Below the pieces are notes generated by a model. It had not been told where the DNA came from. It saw only the letters and a list, made by a program, of their open reading frames with translations, and did not search any database. 64,000 nt of DNA from positions 62,001-126,000 of the forward strand of contig NC_012108.1 in assembly GCF_000020365.1 (NCBI RefSeq). Direction: 5' to 3'. Shown here piece after piece: positions 62,192-64,000 of the stretch. Both the position numbers and the translations under genes were made by a program. Position 1 is the stretch's first letter, and each line of letters begins with the position of its first letter. This stretch comes from Desulforapulum autotrophicum HRM2 (GTDB lineage Bacteria; Desulfobacterota; Desulfobacteria; Desulfobacterales; Desulfobacteraceae).

Positions 62192-62231
62192 AAAAAAAAA
62201 TCCTGGGGCTTGTATGTGCGACAACCCCAGG
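62192..62231 (-). terminator. Orphan intrinsic terminator on the minus strand
   Basis: On the minus strand CCTGGGGTTGT pairs with ACAAGCCCCAGG (one bulge) around CGCACAT and is followed by a T and then nine Ts. It is a textbook intrinsic terminator, yet no minus-strand gene ends upstream of it (the methyltransferase is on the plus strand). It lies about 260 bases before the ferredoxin start, so it may be a leader attenuator or end a small RNA. Confidence 0.7.
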
Positions 62232-62281
62232 CGTAAACCAAACAGGAAACGGTCCTGACCAGCCGTGACAGGAGCAATCCC

Positions 62282-62866
62282 ATGAATGATAAACATAAAC
62301 ATCCCAAGGGCGCAGGCAAGAGTAGTTTTGAATTAATAAACACAAAGATCCTGGCAGACATTCTGCCGGTGGAACCTGGATCCGTTGTCCTTGATCTGGC
62401 CTGCGGCAGGGGGCTTTATTCCATGTTCCTGTCCGGGATTATTGGTGATCAGGGGCTGGTTTATGCCGTGGACTTCTGGCAGGAGGGAATTGGCCTTTTA
62501 GACCAGGAGATTGAAGCCAGGGACATCACAAATATCAAAACCCTTATTCTGGATGTGACACAGGAAATAGACATTGATGATGACAGTGTTGATGTCTGCC
62601 TTGTGGCCACTGTCCTCCATGATTTTGAAGAAATCAACAAGGCAGGTGTGGTTTTAAAAAAAATTCATCGCATATTAAAACCCGGTGGATGTCTTGCCGT
62701 TGTTGAGTTCAAGAAAATTGAAGGACCTCCTGGACCGCCCATGGAGATCCGGCTGTCTGAAGGAGAGGTTGAAAAAATGGTTGCCAGATATGGATTTAAA
62801 CGAGAAAACACGGCCGATATGGGTCAATACAACTATCTGGTCACGTTTCGGTCAAGGAAAAATTAA
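62282..62866 (+). CDS. Class I SAM-dependent methyltransferase, UbiE/MenG-like
   Basis: A 194-residue Rossmann-fold methyltransferase. Motif I is VVLDLACGRGLYS (about residues 36-48), motif II/post-I 'VYAVDFWQEGI', and 'DDDSVDVCLVATVLHDFEEINKAGVVLKKIHRILKPGGCLAVVEFKK' is the usual UbiE-like strand-helix region. It likely methylates a small molecule or quinone, but the substrate is unknown. The ATG follows CAGGAGCAATCCC. It is convergent to the PRPP synthetase gene, with a repeat R3 between. Confidence 0.8.
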   Translation: MNDKHKHPKGAGKSSFELINTKILADILPVEPGSVVLDLACGRGLYSMFLSGIIGDQGLVYAVDFWQEGIGLLDQEIEARDITNIKTLILDVTQEIDIDDDSVDVCLVATVLHDFEEINKAGVVLKKIHRILKPGGCLAVVEFKKIEGPPGPPMEIRLSEGEVEKMVARYGFKRENTADMGQYNYLVTFRSRKN

Positions 62867-62873
62867 GCCTGAA

Positions 62874-62954
62874 TTTCAGTTTGTATTCAAGGCGCATCAA
62901 AGGAAGCATATTTAAATATGTGCCCTTTGATACAACACAGAAGACGAGCTGAAA
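62874..62954. repeat. Palindromic repeat R3, copy 4, core inverted
   Basis: The outer right side (AAGACGAGCTGAAATCCTG and the flank to about 62998) matches copy 1 in the same orientation, but the inner part (62883-62940) is the reverse complement of copy 1's inner part (TTCAAGGCGCATC...GATACAACACA). This shows an inversion between the short arms. It follows the methyltransferase stop by seven bases. Confidence 0.75.
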
Positions 62955-63038
62955 TCCTGCACCATATTTGTGGAATTATTTACATCTGAGCCCCTTACCG
63001 TTTCCCCATAAATCGATTTTAATTCCAGGTGAACGACG

Positions 63039-63980
63039 CTATTGGAACAGGGCACTCACGCTTTCTCCGGTGTGGATTCTCAAAATTGCCTGGGCGAACA
63101 AAGCCCCCATGGAAAGAATTCTTAATTTCGGAAATAGTTTGTTGTTGGGAATGTCCACGGTATTTGAAACAACGATTTCTGTAACCGGTGAATTTTTCAG
63201 GTTTTCCACGGCATTGCCGCACAGGACCGGGTGGGTGGCGCCCACATAAATTTTTTCCACACCTGCCTTTTCAAGGGTTTGAATCGTGGCGACAAGGGTG
63301 CTGCCCGTGGAGATTTCATCATCAAAGATAATGGCGTCCCTGCCTTGTACATTGCCCACCACAAGTCCCTGTTTAACATCTGAATCACTGATTCGCCGCT
63401 TGTCGATAATGGCCATGGATGTTTTCAGGCGTTCGGCAAACCGGCCGGCCCTTTTGGCCCCTCCTGCATCGGTGGCCACAACCACCACCCGGGACAGGTC
63501 CAGGCTGCGGGCAAAGTAATCACAGATGGTTGGAACTGCCGTCAGATGGTCCACGGGCATACTGAAGAAACCATGAACCGAATCTGCGTGCAGGTCCATG
63601 GTCAGAACCCGGTCAGCGCCAGCCGTTTTCAACAGATCGGCAATCAGTCGTCCGGCAATGGATATCCTGGGGGAATCTTTTTTGTCTGACCGGGCATAGG
63701 AATAATAGGGAATTACTGCAGTGATCCGTCTGGCAGATGCGCTGCGAAGGGCGTCCAGGGTCAGCAGGAGCGCCATGATATGGTCGCTGGCAGGATGGGT
63801 AAGGGACTGAACCACGAACACGTCTTTTTCCCTGACGCTTTCCTGAACCTGAACAAAAAGGTTGTCGTTTGAAAACCGGGATATCTTTATCGGGCTCAGG
63901 GGGATGCCGATGTGGTTACAGATTTCCCTGGCAAGGGGCGTGTTGGCGCCGCTTGAAAACACTTTTAAGTTCTCATTCAT
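63039..63980 (-). CDS. prs: Ribose-phosphate pyrophosphokinase
   Basis: A 313-residue PRPP synthetase. Motifs: 'YARSDKKDSPRISIAGRLIADLL' (RQDxK-type loop with Ser for Gln), 'MDLHADSVHGFFSMPVDHLTA', the PRPP-binding 'VVVATDAGGAKRAGRFAERL' and the flexible 'DDEISTGSTLVATIQTLEKAG'. It makes PRPP from ribose 5-phosphate and ATP for purine, pyrimidine, histidine and NAD synthesis. The last gene of the window is on the minus strand; its upstream partner, if any, lies outside. Confidence 0.92.
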   Translation of the reverse strand: MNENLKVFSSGANTPLAREICNHIGIPLSPIKISRFSNDNLFVQVQESVREKDVFVVQSLTHPASDHIMALLLTLDALRSASARRITAVIPYYSYARSDKKDSPRISIAGRLIADLLKTAGADRVLTMDLHADSVHGFFSMPVDHLTAVPTICDYFARSLDLSRVVVVATDAGGAKRAGRFAERLKTSMAIIDKRRISDSDVKQGLVVGNVQGRDAIIFDDEISTGSTLVATIQTLEKAGVEKIYVGATHPVLCGNAVENLKNSPVTEIVVSNTVDIPNNKLFPKLRILSMGALFAQAILRIHTGESVSALFQ

Positions 63981-64000
63981 GCAAAAAATGACCTCTTTGC

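Larger units (their letters stand above)
61934..62281. other. Divergent region with an orphan minus-strand terminator
   Basis: No gene. It holds R2 copy 3 (62133-62190) and a strong hairpin with a T9 tail on the minus strand (62192-62231). Promoters for the ferredoxin operon (minus) and the methyltransferase (plus) must lie here. Confidence 0.45.

Noticed and set aside
11624-62954. CRISPR array from the repeated palindromes
   Set aside because: Copies are tens of kilobases apart and no regular spacer pattern or cas gene exists.
1-64000. tRNA or rRNA genes
   Set aside because: No cloverleaf-like stretch with CCA end or rRNA core sequence was seen on reading; a dedicated search was not possible.

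Overview
The window looks like a chromosomal segment of a strictly anaerobic Deltaproteobacterium, most likely a Desulfobacteraceae-type sulfate reducer (Desulfobacterota). This is inference. It rests on a non-pyrrolysine MttB/corrinoid methyl-transfer set, a MetF with a MetV-like C-terminal extension, an HdrD/TmcB-like iron-sulfur protein, class I hybrid cluster protein, flavodiiron protein and several multihaem or hemerythrin genes. No dsr, apr or sat gene and no rRNA or tRNA is visible, so the assignment cannot be proved from this window. Intergenic DNA is rich in palindromic repeats.

Layout. 1-1482: end of an efflux cluster (TolC-type protein and the start of an exported protein). 2449-7339: a quaternary-amine (probably glycine betaine) demethylation module: MttB-family methyltransferase, BCCT transporter, a deletion scar made of two methyltransferase-system gene fragments, a corrinoid protein and a corrinoid:tetrahydrofolate methyltransferase. 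7951-9907: a lone tyrosine recombinase and gene-poor DNA. 9908-15764: TSUP exporter, unknown membrane protein, TrmO, a two-gene SufBC-like (SMS-type) Fe-S assembly operon and an NCS2 permease. 15845-24126: RIC-type di-iron repair protein, TDT transporter and narGHJI on the minus strand. 24604-29765: TetR-controlled efflux operon (adaptor, ABC permease, ATPase, outer-membrane lipoprotein). 29896-31913: a two-CW/cNMP/Ser-Thr kinase coupled to a hemerythrin. 32386-33903: MetF-MetV fusion. 34813-40680: EEP phosphatase-family protein, OvoA (ovothiol synthase) and a PTS EIIC-EAL fusion. 40809-43178: sigma-54 activator divergent from a peroxiredoxin, with a clear sigma-54 promoter and likely enhancer sites. 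43784-45103: HdrD-like protein. 45440-51867: nitrosative-stress and nitrite block (Hcp, flavodiiron protein, DUF1858 protein, Crp/Fnr regulator, octahaem HAO-like protein with its NrfH-like partner). 52516-59289: DinB-like protein and a tripartite RND pump. 59312-61933: ferredoxin, membrane cytochrome b and a Tat-exported flavoprotein. 62282-63980: a methyltransferase and PRPP synthetase.

How it fits together. Methyl groups taken from imported betaine would pass via the corrinoid protein to tetrahydrofolate, and MetF could then oxidise them through the Wood-Ljungdahl branch. NarGHJI would make nitrite, HaoCA would reduce it, and Hcp, FprA and RIC would handle NO and repair damage, under a Crp/Fnr (HcpR-like) regulator for which a candidate operator lies upstream of the DUF1858-fprA-hcp operon. 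At least four repeat families sit between the genes: a palindromic element in four copies (one with its core inverted), a 58-bp and a 108-bp element that are joined in one place, and a GGCCTTGATCATCG element that in one copy supplies the C-terminus of an efflux protein.
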